Shown: positions 43,732 through 53,231 of the stretch, piece by piece
Layout: each line of letters opens with the position of its first letter
Numbering within the stretch: position 1 is the stretch's first letter
DNA from: Diplocarpon mali
Taxonomy: Eukaryota; Ascomycota; Leotiomycetes; Helotiales; Drepanopezizaceae
Length of the DNA: 53,231 bases
Assembly: GCA_024741835.1 (NCBI GenBank)
Contig: JAENRP010000287.1
Coordinates: 4,437-57,667, forward strand
Reading direction: 5' to 3'
The notes under the pieces: model-generated
What the model saw: only the letters and a program-made list of their open reading frames with translations
Databases searched by the model: none
Told to the model about the DNA's origin: nothing
Program-made: the position numbers and the translations under genes

Positions 43732-43951
43732 GTTGGTAAGGGGTGCTGGCGCTGGTGAAGCTTGTTATTTAGATTTCAATATCCCGGCATGCTTTCGGGC
43801 GCATCAGTCGAACAGGTCGTCGACTAGCGGCTTAGTCATCAGTCGTCACCCGCTTCCGACTTCAGGTTCTCGTCGTTTTAAATATCTCCTACCCATGTGA
43901 GATTATCGTGTTCCAACTAGGTATTCCTCTTTTTGCATTCTTGCGCTTCAT

Positions 43952-44922
43952 CTAATTCTCAAACGATAAGCCAGCCTCTTTCCTAACAGACCCATAGATT
44001 GCAGCAATATCCCCCGATTCCCCCTTGTGCTCCTTAACCATCTTCAAGTGGTTATCCGCAACCTCAACACCCTTTAATTCTGTTCCAGCTTTCTTCGCAA
44101 GCGCCATAGCGTGTCTAGCATCCTTCCTCGCCAAGTCAACCGCAAATAGTGGCTCCTCCCTCTTATGATAATCTCCCGATATCATCCTCGTCGAGTACGC
44201 AGCGTAGGGGCCCGGAAACATTGTTTCGATGAACTGATGCAGATTCTCAATCCCTAGTCCCGATTTCTCGGCCAGGACGTGTCCTTCTGAGAGTGCCTCG
44301 ACCATATTCAGGACGAATGTATTGCCGATTACCTTGAGCAATGTGGCTTTGCCGACTGGCTGCCCGCCGAAGTCGACGTTTGCACGGCCAAGGACGCCCT
44401 GAGTGTAGGGCTTCACCTTCTCGACGCTCTCTACGGGACCAGCGAGGACGCAAACCAACTGTCCGCTCTCAGCCATGGCGGGGGCGCCGAAGACAGGGCA
44501 GGCGACGAATTCAGCGCCGGCCGACGTTATGCTCGTAGCTAGTGCTTCGGTGGTATCGGGGTGAACTGTCGAGCAATCTACGAAGAGCTTACCTTTGGAA
44601 TTGCCCTTGAGAGCTGTGTCAATGGTGGCGTTAATGGCTTCGTCATCCCCGACACAGATGAAGATTATATCGGACTTCGAGACTGCTTCTTCGATTGAGG
44701 TGGCTACTGTCAATTTGCCTGATGGTAGCGTGCTGCTGAGGTCCGTAGATCGTTTTGAAGTACGGTTAAAGACTATGAGAGATTTGTCTAGTTGGCCTTT
44801 CTCGACGAGATTCTTGCACATGCCCTTATCCGCTCAGTACCTGGTTAAGTGGTCCGGAGAAGAAGGGAGATATTTACTCGCCCCATGTTTCCCAGACCGA
44901 TCCAAGCTAATTGAGGTGCCAT
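43952..44922 (-). CDS. NAD(P)-dependent beta-hydroxyacid dehydrogenase (3-hydroxyisobutyrate dehydrogenase family)
   Basis: Two exons on the minus strand, 44878-44922 and 43952-44824, encoding 305 aa. The 53-bp intron has GTAAAT and ATAAG ends in phase 0. The N-terminal Rossmann fold has WIGLGNMGRGMCKNL (GxGxxG at residues 9-14). FVDCSTVHPDTT is the substrate-site Ser/Thr motif, and CPVFGAPAMAESGQL follows. The putative catalytic lysine lies in LLKVIGNTFVLNMVEALSE, and DLARKDARHAMALAKKAG closes the C-terminal helical domain. No mitochondrial presequence is seen, so it may be cytosolic (6-phosphogluconate-like or glyoxylate reductase type) and not the valine-pathway enzyme. The substrate cannot be told from sequence. 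Divergent from the N-acetylglutamate synthase gene. Confidence 0.9.
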
Positions 44923-45466
44923 TATGTGCGTAGATTGGTTCCCTTACGTGAGGGCTTCTGTACCAAAGTTCAGGTGGGCAATCAGCGAAATACCGTGTGA
45001 GAATAGAGGGGTTGAAGGTCGAACTAGGTAATCCTACAGTTGTAGTCTGGTCAATAATGACGCGCATGGGCTTTAAGGTTCAGATCCACAACAGGTTTCA
45101 ATGCTCAGAAGGTGTCGAAAGAAAGAATACCAATAGGCATGATTGCTATCGTGTCGTCTCTCGTCTCTTTCCACATCTCAGTGGTGTCCCATCAAATATA
45201 AAATCAATCAGCACCCTGCCTTCAGTCTTGTAAAACACGATCAACTCCGATATTTCTATGCCGCCGTTGGCCTGCGCTCCCGCGCTCGGGCCGCCCTTGT
45301 CATATTTCGACGGGAGCAGCCGATAAGGATAAGGCGGAAGCTCAATTGTGATTGATCAACAAAATTCCACAGAAGTTCTTCAACGAACTGTATCAGCAAT
45401 CAAAGAGAGCACTCTTGATAAAGTCTCACATGAATCTATAGCAATATTATCGTGCCAATATGCAGC
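44923..45466. promoter_or_regulatory. Bidirectional promoter region (dehydrogenase / NAGS)
   Basis: 544 bp between divergent start codons. Contains an AT-rich TATAAAATC word near 45198 that could serve the + strand gene. No arginine attenuator peptide frame was recognised. Confidence 0.4.
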
Positions 45467-47762
45467 ATGTTTGTGCAAAAATTGGCCTTAAAACTGGGCA
45501 GACAAGCGGGTGGTCATAATGTGAGTCGGGAATGCAGCTATGAGCGGTGTGAAGCAAGCTGATGTTGGTAGATAAAAGCTTGGGTGAAGCGCAGGAGATG
45601 TTCTTCATGTATTGCGGATGATGGGAAGAGGGGTTTCAAGTCGGCGAGTAAGCGCAAAAGTCAATTGAGGGAAGAGCTGGCGAGGGAGCACGTTAGGGAC
45701 TTGGAGACTCAGCAGAGGGCTAAGAGGCAGGCTGAGGCTTTGCAGAAGGTATCATTCTCTTTGGAATCTCATGAGAAGTGTCTGACTGGCCCAGGATATT
45801 ATTGTTTCGATCTTGAGCTCCTCCGCAACGAAACGAGACGCCCGATCCTACCTTCAGCGATTTACTCCTTCAAAAGAGTCGCCCTCTACGAATAACAAAT
45901 CCTTCTCCGGGTCGCGATCCTGCGGCGTTAACTTGGGAGGCTTTTATGGACCTGCGGCAGTCCAAGGGAGTCCGCAGTTCGTACAGCATCCTGAGAAGCA
46001 GGCGAACCTTGCAGTTGGACCACAGCTTCATATTGCTTTGGTCAAGATTAGGGCCCCCCAGACCTTGAGTGATGAGACTCTCGATGGCATAGGACGGACA
46101 CTTGCACAGCTTACTAGACTCGGGCTGATCAGTGTGGTGGTGGTCGATTGCAATGATTCAGGGCCACCCCCACAAGATGGACCGAGAAATATGGATTGGA
46201 AAGACTTGGAAATCGAGCAAGCGAGCCGCCTAATCGCTGCTGTAGATGCCAATGGCGATACACGGGCTAGGCTTGTGGACAATATTATTGGAGTTTCGGA
46301 GGAACCCTCAAGGCCTGGAATCAGAAACACTAAGGCACATGTCTCATACCGCAAACTGTTGATGACGCCTTTGAGGAGAAGTGCCATTCCTGTTATACCC
46401 TCCATTGGATATTGCGACGCCTCTCAGACCACGACGCCGGTTTCGGCTGCCGATATCGTGTTAGCTCTGACGAAGGAACTGGCTGGGCTTCCGTCAGATT
46501 TACTGCCAGACGAGGACCCAAACGTCGTCCAGGAAAGATTGCAAACTCTCCGGAAAGAGGTGTCCCTGGATCGACTTATTGTTTTGGATCCGCTTGGGGG
46601 TATTCCTTCGAATGATCGAGAAAATGGATACCATGTCTTCTTGAACATGGAGCAAGAGTTTGAACCAGCTAAGCAGGCTCTACTCAAAGGACTATACCCG
46701 CATAGTGACATAAATCCATTACAGGCTCAAGTGGCGGAGGAGCAAGCGTCGGGCGTGGGCTTAAGTAACCATTTTTCCAAATTCGTCGAGAGAGAATCTG
46801 GAGGACCAAAACCATTAGCTAGCACGGCGCGTCTAGAGGTCACAGCAAAGTTGAAAGTTGAGAATTGGTATCATCTCCAGAATCTACAACTAGTCCGCTC
46901 GGTCCTATCTATGCTGCCACCTAGCTCGTCTGCACTTCTAACGACCCCAGACGAGGCAGCAAACTCAGGCAATGACGCCCCGTTCCAAGCTGCAAGAGTC
47001 GGAACTCGACGTCAACGAAACCCCCTCATCCACAATTTACTGACAGATAAACCCATATTTTCTTCCTCGCTACCTGCGGGACGTCTCGGTACACAGTCAC
47101 CTATAGGCGAGATCGTGTCTCCAGCGGAGATCATTGCACCAACGACTTTTGCAAAACACGGCATGTCCGTAACTATCTATCCAAATCCCATGTTTTCACC
47201 GTGGCAACCGCCCGTTCCTGGCCAGCCTCATTTGAAGTTGACTGACTCGCAAATCGACCTTCCACGTCTCGTGCACCTAATCGAAGACTCCTTTGGTCGA
47301 AAGCTTAACGTCAAAGAATATCTCAAACGCGTAGACGGCCGTATAGCAGGCGTGATCATCGCAGGAGAATACGAAGGCGGCGCTCTTCTTACATGGGAAA
47401 CGCCCCCTGGAGTGGTGGACGACGGCTCCCCCGAGAGCAGAGCAAGAATGGTTCCCTACCTCGACAAATTCGCCGTCTTGAAGCGTGCTCAAGGAAGCGG
47501 CGGAGTCGCGGATCTCATATTTAAAGCCATGGTTCGGGATTGCTTTCCCCGAGGCTGTGTCTGGCGGTCCAGGAGGGACAATCCGGTCAACAAGTGGTAC
47601 TTTGAGAGGTCGAGGGGGACGTGGAAAATCCCTGAGACTGCGTGGACGATGTTCTGGACGACGCCGGACCTGAGCTTGGATAAACAGCTTTTCCTAGATT
47701 ATGAGGGTGTTTGCAAAGGGATTGAACCTTCTTGGGCGGATAATAAGCAGATCTTAGATTAG
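45467..47762 (+). CDS. arg2: Mitochondrial N-acetylglutamate synthase (arginine biosynthesis)
   Basis: Acetyl-CoA:L-glutamate N-acetyltransferase, first step of ornithine/arginine synthesis. Three exons, 45467-45520, 45572-45748 and 45795-47762, encoding 732 aa, all junctions phase 0. Exon 1 ([18 protein letters not shown]) is a basic amphipathic presequence. Exon 2 is a charged helix. The third exon begins [20 protein letters not shown], the conserved family start. An amino-acid-kinase-like domain follows ([47 protein letters not shown]). The C-terminal acetyltransferase domain has [50 protein letters not shown] and [15 protein letters not shown]. Start and exon 1 are inferred from splice phase and targeting character; the rest is certain. 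Gene name follows yeast ARG2. Confidence 0.92.
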
Positions 47763-48247
47763 AGTGCCGACCGGTTGAGAACTGGCAGGACAGTAGATCT
47801 CTCTGGGCGGACCGGTCAGCGTGCAGCGCGTACTTCGGCCAGCTAGGGAATTGCATTTTGAAATGCTTGCACGACATCATCCTCAAGATCTAAACGGTTC
47901 GGCTTCGTAGAGAAACTTAGAGTGATGCTCATTCATTCTGACCCAAGGCATCGGCGCAAAATCCTCATAGTCGTTTGCAGAGACGGACCATAGCTGCGAG
48001 TGTCGTACATCAAGTCGAACTGAAGTAAACTCTCGCTACGTGACAAACTGCCCCCTTACGAGGCACACCTGCATCCCGTTCTTGACTCTCATCACGTGCA
48101 ACGGATCCGTGACGGTGTGCTACTGCCGGGCTTGGTGGGTCCTCTTAATCTGGGGTCCACCACCTACCTCGACGACATCTCTCTGGCATAACAAACATTT
48201 GTCAGACCAACCTACCACCACCAAAGCGCCCTTTCTCAACATTCAAG
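47763..48247. other. Spacer: NAGS 3' end and BAR gene promoter
   Basis: 485 bp between two + strand genes. No TATA is evident. The ATG of the BAR gene follows a C/A-rich leader. Confidence 0.5.
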
Positions 48248-49532
48248 ATGGATAAAGTCTCAGCTTTCGGGAAGAATTTTACGTATGTCATCCCAAGTGC
48301 TACGAATGCATCCGTCCATGGCACTGTTTATCTGTTTGCTATGAAGCTATGCGAGTCTAACCATGGCTGCACAGAGCTTCGTTCAGCCCGTTTGCGGCCC
48401 GCACACAGCAGTATGTCAAAGAGCAGCTTGGACAGGCCGAGGATAAGGTTAGAAACACTCCTGCTCCGTGGCGCATGGAGTATTGATTGTAACCGTCTGC
48501 AGACTCAACTCCCGCCGGATTACATCGAATTGGAAAAACGGGTAGATGCCTTGAAGCAGGTTCATCAGAAGATGCTGCAAGTGACGTGCGTACAATATCA
48601 AGCCGATGTATCCGGAAATCCATTATCTAACATATCTCTGCCCCTGCAGCAACCAATACGCAAATGAAGCCTACGACTACCCTGCCAACCTCAAGGAGAG
48701 TTTGGGCGACCTAGGCCGCACCGTCAGCGAGAAAGTCCAGCTCCTCTCGTCCGCCACCAGCCCGGCTGAAGCTCAAGCAGCACTCACTGCCCCTCCATCG
48801 GCGAAGCCCCAACCAAAGACCTTTAACCATGCCATCGCCCGCGCCAGTCTTGCCAGCAGCCAGCTGCTGCAACAACAGAATTCGGGCGCAGGTGAAGATC
48901 CTCTGGCCGCAGCTCTCGAGAAGTACGCGTTGGCCAGCGAGCGTGTTGGCGAAGCCAGACTGGCCCAGGACTCGCAGATCCAAAGCCGCTTCCTCGCAGG
49001 CTGGAGCACGACCCTGAACACCAACCTGATGTTTGCTGCTCGTGCTAGAAAGGGGGTTGAGAATTCGAGATTGCTGCTTGATGCTGCGAAAGCCAAGTCC
49101 AAGAGCCCGAGCTGGCACCTGCCAGGCCAGAGCTCCAAGGCCACTGATGGAGCTCAACACGACGATCCCTCCGAGGAGGCCAGAGTCGAGATTGAACAAG
49201 CCGAAGACGAGTTTGTGGGCCAGACTGAGGAGGCCGTCGGCGTCATGAAGAATGTACGTGTCGAAAGGGCAACCCCCATACAGAATTCACCTCTAACATC
49301 AGCAGGTACTTGATACCCCCGAACCCCTCCGTAATCTCGCAGACCTCATAGCCGCACAACTCGAATTTCACAAGAAGGCATACGAGATTTTGAGCGAGCT
49401 TGCACCAGTTGTTGATGGCCTCCAAGTCGAGCAAGAAGTACGTCGTTCCGGTGAATTCACTGCGTGAGCAAAAGCTGATGAGGTGGTTTCCTTTCTTTGT
49501 AGGCTAGCTACCGAAAGAGTAGGGAGGCTTAG
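48248..49532 (+). CDS. BAR-domain protein (Gvp36-like)
   Basis: Membrane-curvature protein, probably of Golgi/endosomal traffic. Six exons, 48248-48282, 48375-48447, 48503-48585, 48650-49253, 49306-49437 and 49503-49532, encoding 318 aa. Spliced N-terminus: MDKVSAFGKNFTASFSPFAA, then RTQQYVKEQLGQAEDKTQLP (a likely membrane-inserting amphipathic helix followed by the first BAR helix). Then IELEKRVDALKQVHQKMLQV, YDYPANLKESLGDLGRTVSE and the long helical core with KYALASERVGEARLAQDSQI. The C-terminal helices are PEPLRNLADLIAAQLEFHKK and SYRKSREA. The middle has a Ser/Ala/Gln-rich linker. The acceptor at CACAG (48374) is chosen because the next AG breaks the frame. The last exon codes only nine residues. 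Confidence 0.9.
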
Positions 49533-51388
49533 ATCTAGACCATGTCTGACTGAATTGGGACGACTAGGAGACCCAGGATTCGTTCTCATCGACAAGGAGT
49601 GGTGATGTGTTTTGATTTGAGGGGAGCTAGGTGCTGAGAGCTGATCTCCTCGTTGCCGTTTCGATCTGTTGTGTTATTTTGTAGGCGTACCTTCTTTCGT
49701 GGAATCTGAGTGCTCAATCGGTATACTCATGGGTCCCTCTATGCAGTGCTTCTTGACTGTGGATAGCAGGCTATGTGACTATCTGATGTGATTTCCATGT
49801 TGCCGGGGTCTGCTTTGTGCACGTTGCCTTGGCTGATTTGGGATTCGAATGCGACATTCTACGAGGTCTCGTTTGGGAATCGTCCCTAGAGAATTTCGTT
49901 CCGTCTCCTGCGCGTTACTCGTGGGGTTGGACACGGGACTGTACCGCAACTTGCAAAGACAGCTTGCGAAGATCCTCTGGCGAGAAATCAGAGTCAACGA
50001 CTGCGGTGCCGGATCTTCTCTGTCTGGCGTACCTGTTCCCGAGCCGCCTGATTCCCGGGTGCCTGCCATCGTCGGTCGGAAACACAGCTACCAGCCCCGT
50101 CCACGAGCTCCTCGTGTTTGCCGTCACGGTGGTGTCCGCGCGTGCGTCACCCGAGCACGACCGAACGGCATCTCGCAGCACCGATCCTCGCGGTCCGCCG
50201 CACCGCCGCAGACGCGCCGACCGTGCCGACTCGGCTCGGCCTCCACAGCCCGGCGTGCGCGCGGATCAAATCCCCCACGGCCTCCCGACCCCGGCCCGCT
50301 CTCGGGGGATTGATGGGCGAGGCGCGCGCCCGAGGCCGCGAGCGGCAAGTCGTGTCGGTCTCCTGTGCACGGTGGCCCGGCGAGATGTGCATGCGCGGAC
50401 GCCGGCGCTGCCAGCGCCCGGCGAGCCGGCGGCGTGCGGTGACGTCCTTTGTACACGCACTCGGTGGCCGGGCCTGCTCTGGCTGAGATCTGGAGAGATG
50501 TGGGGGGGGAAGGGGGGTGAAGGGGGGTGCGAGAGATCTATGTGGAGCGCTATGGCGGTTATGCTGTGAATAGTGCTGGAAATAATGAAATGATAACACG
50601 TCTCAGCAGCCGAGTAGGAGACTTTTGTTCAAGAAATCAAAGGATACAAGACACTTTCCAAAGCAGTACTGCGGTTTTTTATAAGCCTTCTTTAAAACCA
50701 CTATGAATATTCAAAGTGATTATAAAACTACCAATAGCCGCGCTACAACCTCCTCCTCTTCTCAAAGGATACAAGCCACTTTCCAAGGCACTCTTACAGT
50801 TTCATCACAAGTATTCTACAAAAGCCACTCGGAATATTCAAAATGATTATACAACCCATCAACACCCACGTGACGAATAACCTCTTCCTTCGAGAAACAA
50901 GGGATATCCAATACTTGTATATAACGCACCGCTATACTTCCTTACGAAGCATGCCGTAAACAGCGAGGAAGTATCCAGAGCGACGCTTACCGCGCGTGCG
51001 AATAGCCAAGTCGTGTTCGTCACCAGGCGCGTCGGCTCACGGCGTGTCCGCACCAAGACACAGCAGCCAGACCCGAGGCGCTGTGCGGTACGGACAGGAG
51101 GTCGCGCTGTCGAGGCGACTGGTCGCTGTCGAGTCGCAGGAGCCGAGGTCCCGTCCGGGTCGAGATCCTTTCGGAGGGTGAGGCTGTTGGTGATTGCGGC
51201 CAGGCAGAGAGCAGGGCGAGAAGCCGTGGTGCGAGCCCTGGATTCGCTCGCCGACGGTGAGCCCGTCCCCCGGGGCGTTGTCGGGAGCTGGGTCGCGGCA
51301 GCTGTCTGAATGATTTGATATTCATAAACCAAGATAAACACGGTTCCCCATCAATCGACAGGCTTAACCACCGTAAACATCACAAAAT
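49533..51388. other. 1.9-kb intergenic region
   Basis: 49.8-50.55 kb and 50.98-51.3 kb are GC-rich and open in several frames on both strands, which GC-rich DNA tends to be; I see no domain. Between them lies a 125-bp tandem duplication. The tRNA gene follows. Confidence 0.5.
50637..50886. repeat. 125-bp tandem duplication, two diverged copies
   Basis: Copy 1 starts at 50637 and copy 2 at 50762, both with TCAAAGGATACAAG then CACTTTCCAA. They share TATTCAAA.TGATTATA.AAC and an end rich in CCTC. Sequence from about 50887 (AGAAACAAGGGATATCCAATAC) may be a worn third copy. AT-rich and not coding. Confidence 0.75.
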
Positions 51389-51461
51389 GATCGCTTAGCT
51401 CAGTTGGTTAGAGCGTGGTGCTAATAACGCCAAGGTCGCGAGTTCGACCCTCGTAGTGATC
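51389..51461 (+). tRNA. tRNA-Ile (anticodon AAU)
   Basis: 73 nt, no intron. The acceptor stem GATCGCT pairs with AGTGATC. The D arm has GCTC and GAGC around AGTTGGTTA. The anticodon stem TGGTG/CGCCA encloses loop CTAATAA, giving anticodon AAT. The T arm is GCGAG-TTCGACC-CTCGT. A-box and B-box sequences are intact. The wobble A would be read as inosine. Confidence 0.95.
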
Positions 51462-52245
51462 ATGTCGTAACCAGACTTCGTTTTTTGCAATTCCTTTCTC
51501 CCCTCTCCACCCCTCCCCGAACCTGAGAATCGAAAGGGCTAGGCTGTAAGGCCACCAGGCACCCTCTCAGGCCCACCTGCCGCCGTAACAGTCGAGGCTC
51601 TCCTTTTGCATCAAACTAGCTACGCAGTGTAGGGAGATAACAAGGCCGAGGAATCACATGGTCCTCGATCAGATCTCGCCGTGCGGCTCCGCGGCCCGAT
51701 ATGCCAGCTTTTCCGTCGTCGAAACGACCCCTCTACTCTCCTTTCCAATATCCTTGTACTATCCCTCCAATTTCCCATCCAGCTTCCCATCTAATTTCTT
51801 CCCATTGCTCCTATGTCTCTAGTCATCCTGTCCTCCGTCTGATACTTCTCGCGCCGCTACCAGCAGACACCAGCAAAAACCACGACCCGGTTCCCCCGTA
51901 CCTGCCGCTGCTTCTTGTGTTTAAACGTGTGCTCTGAGAGGTAGGGTCCTGCTTCGTTCTCTGCATTTCCGGAACTCTGGTGAGTGGTCTGAGCCGTAGA
52001 GCAGCGGAGTACAGGACACGAGTACCACGCGTCTCGAGATTCTGGTCCCGGGTAGTGTTCCTGGCACTGGCGTATCAGCTTAGACCGCATGATGGTCGAG
52101 GTAACAGCAACTCCGTGCGTCCTGTGGGCGGTGATTTGCTAGCTGTACTTGTACTGGCTACATCGTATGCTCGTGCCCGTCGCCCGGTGCTCCCAGCTGC
52201 GAGAGCGGCGGCGATGTAGACGCATAGATCTACAAGCCCGACGCC
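51462..52245. other. Intergenic region after the tRNA
   Basis: About 780 bp to the 3' end of the isomerase gene. Short frames only; no repeat is recognised. Confidence 0.5.
51481..51486 (+). terminator. Pol III terminator of tRNA-Ile
   Basis: A run of six T on the coding strand, 20 bp after the mature tRNA end. Confidence 0.7.
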
Positions 52246-53214
52246 TCACGCCGATTTCTGGCTTTCCGTGAGCGTCTGCTGGACCTTGAACGCCGACGCC
52301 GTCGCCTTGATACTACTCCAGAGACACCCTATCGCCAGACGGTCAGCCATGCCTCCCCCGGCCCTCCCGGCAGAGCGCCACCTACACAGCGGAAGAACGA
52401 TCCAGGCCCCGTTCATCAACACAAAGTAGACCCAGAAGTAGTAGGGCTCGGGCCGGTAGTGGCGGACACCATTGCACAGGTCGTCGAAGAGCGAGGTGGT
52501 GTAGTAGAGCACATCGCCGTAGAACTGGCCCGTGGACACGAGGGCCTGCACGGGGTGGCGGTACGGCGACGCGAGGACGATGAGGAGGGCGACGAGGAAG
52601 GAGAGGGGACCCCAGAAGACCTGGGCGGGTGTGGTGGTCAGCCGACGTGGGCCGGGAGAGAGGAGGGAGGAGGTACCGCAGTCCAGGACTCGATGCACAG
52701 CACGAACGGGTCCGAAGCCATGTATCGCGAGTCGGAGAGGGCGTACTCCTTCCAGAGCTGTCCGAAGAAATCGGTCATCTGGGGCATGCGGTGGTGGTTG
52801 TACACGAAGTAGCCCTCGAAGAAGAGGTGGATGGAACCGCCTGGATGGGTCACGTCGTCAGTGTCTGATTTTCACGATTCCGATGGCAGCCAGCCCGGCC
52901 CAGAGCCCCGTCCGGTCCAATTCCAGCCCGATTCCCTGGCGCGGCGCGCGCGCGCTTCTCTGCTCCACCTCGCTCCTCCTCGTCCGGACGGCGGCGGGCT
53001 CACATAAGACAAACCACACGACCAACCCCAGATCCCCGGGTCCCAGGCGCGGATTGAGCCTCCTCGCGCCGGCCCAGGTCGCGGCCACGAGGACGGCCCC
53101 GCCGGCGGCGAACACGGCGATGAGGGTGAAGACGTGCCACGAGTTGGCGACGTAGATGCGGCCGGCGAGCGCGAGAGTGGCGGGGAAGTAGGGATGCGCG
53201 GGGGTGGTTGACAT
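52246..53214 (-). CDS. EBP-family sterol delta8-delta7 isomerase
   Basis: Four exons on the minus strand, 53004-53214, 52677-52840, 52386-52620 and 52246-52328, encoding 230 aa. Homologous in pattern to emopamil-binding protein (EXPERA fold), which shifts the sterol ring double bond from C8 to C7 in the ER. Key segment GSIHLFFEGYFVYNHHRM carries H75 and E79, and DPFVLCIESWTAVFWGPL carries E121. These match the catalytic His76, Glu80 and Glu122 of the human enzyme. QLWKEYALSDSRYMASD is the family signature. Five membrane segments are likely. The introns (163, 56 and 57 bp) keep phase; the last is a multiple of three without stop, so its retention would still give an open frame. Fungi normally rely on the unrelated Erg2. 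Start codon 17 bp from the window end, promoter not present. Confidence 0.9.
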
Positions 53215-53217
53215 GGC

Positions 53218-53227
53218 GGGGGGGGGG
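53218..53227. repeat. Terminal poly-G run
   Basis: Ten G followed by TTTT at the window edge. Together with the C-run at position 1 this suggests assembly breaks. Confidence 0.8.
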
Positions 53228-53231
53228 TTTT

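Noticed and set aside
45060..45466. Arginine attenuator peptide upstream frame before the NAGS gene
   Set aside because: That peptide belongs to the carbamoyl-phosphate synthetase small subunit gene; no matching frame is seen here.
50859..51341. 160-codon minus-strand frame and overlapping GC-rich frames
   Set aside because: Overlaps the tandem duplication and is open in several frames on both strands, as expected from GC richness.

Overview
The window is nuclear DNA of a filamentous ascomycete (Pezizomycotina). The evidence is dense genes on both strands, many short introns (about 46-165 bp) with GT..AG ends and CTAAC/CTGAC-like branch points, fungal housekeeping proteins (nuclear rim protein Nur1, fungal V-ATPase subunits, mitochondrial ribosomal protein uL29m/Mrpl4, N-acetylglutamate synthase, single-chain isopropylmalate isomerase), and an AT-rich repeat graveyard of the kind left by repeat-induced point mutation (RIP). 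I cannot place the genus. The sequence begins in a C-run, ends in a G-run and has one N at 4807, so it may be a complete contig that broke at low-complexity tracts.

Layout. 1-3.3 kb is almost entirely simple-sequence DNA: minisatellites, microsatellites, G-runs and a striking array of CACGTG boxes about 20 bp apart. 3.5-4.4 kb holds a secreted GPI-anchor-type protein. 5.3-8.4 kb holds gdi1 (Rab GDI) and mrpl4, both on the minus strand. 10.8-14.6 kb holds an MFS transporter and, convergent to it, a small BTB-related protein. 14.6-23.4 kb has no gene I can support; its core (about 16.4-22 kb) is AT-rich and contains mutated repeat fragments. 23.4-28.5 kb holds a second MFS drug-type transporter convergent with leuA, which has a GC-AG intron. 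28.5-31.9 kb is a second repeat zone with fragments related to the first and a candidate solo LTR. 31.9-38 kb holds a large unrecognised protein, nur1, and vma7 divergent from nur1. 38.5-49.5 kb is gene-dense: npc2, a doubtful small ORF, arv1, vma9, a beta-hydroxyacid dehydrogenase divergent from the N-acetylglutamate synthase gene, and a BAR-domain protein. 49.5-53.2 kb has a 125-bp tandem duplication, a tRNA-Ile(AAU) and an EBP-type sterol isomerase that begins 17 bp from the window edge.

Functional themes. These are mostly unrelated housekeeping genes and not a biosynthetic cluster. Several touch membranes and sterols: V-ATPase subunits F and e (vacuole acidification), Npc2 (sterol/phospholipid transfer in the vacuole), Arv1 (ER sterol/lipid homeostasis), EBP isomerase (sterol ring isomerisation), Rab GDI and a BAR protein (trafficking). 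I treat this as a suggestive neighbourhood only. Exon coordinates were assembled by eye from conserved protein sequence, splice signals and phase bookkeeping. I found no clear new multi-gene system; the least explained signal is the 20-bp-periodic CACGTG array near 2.4 kb.
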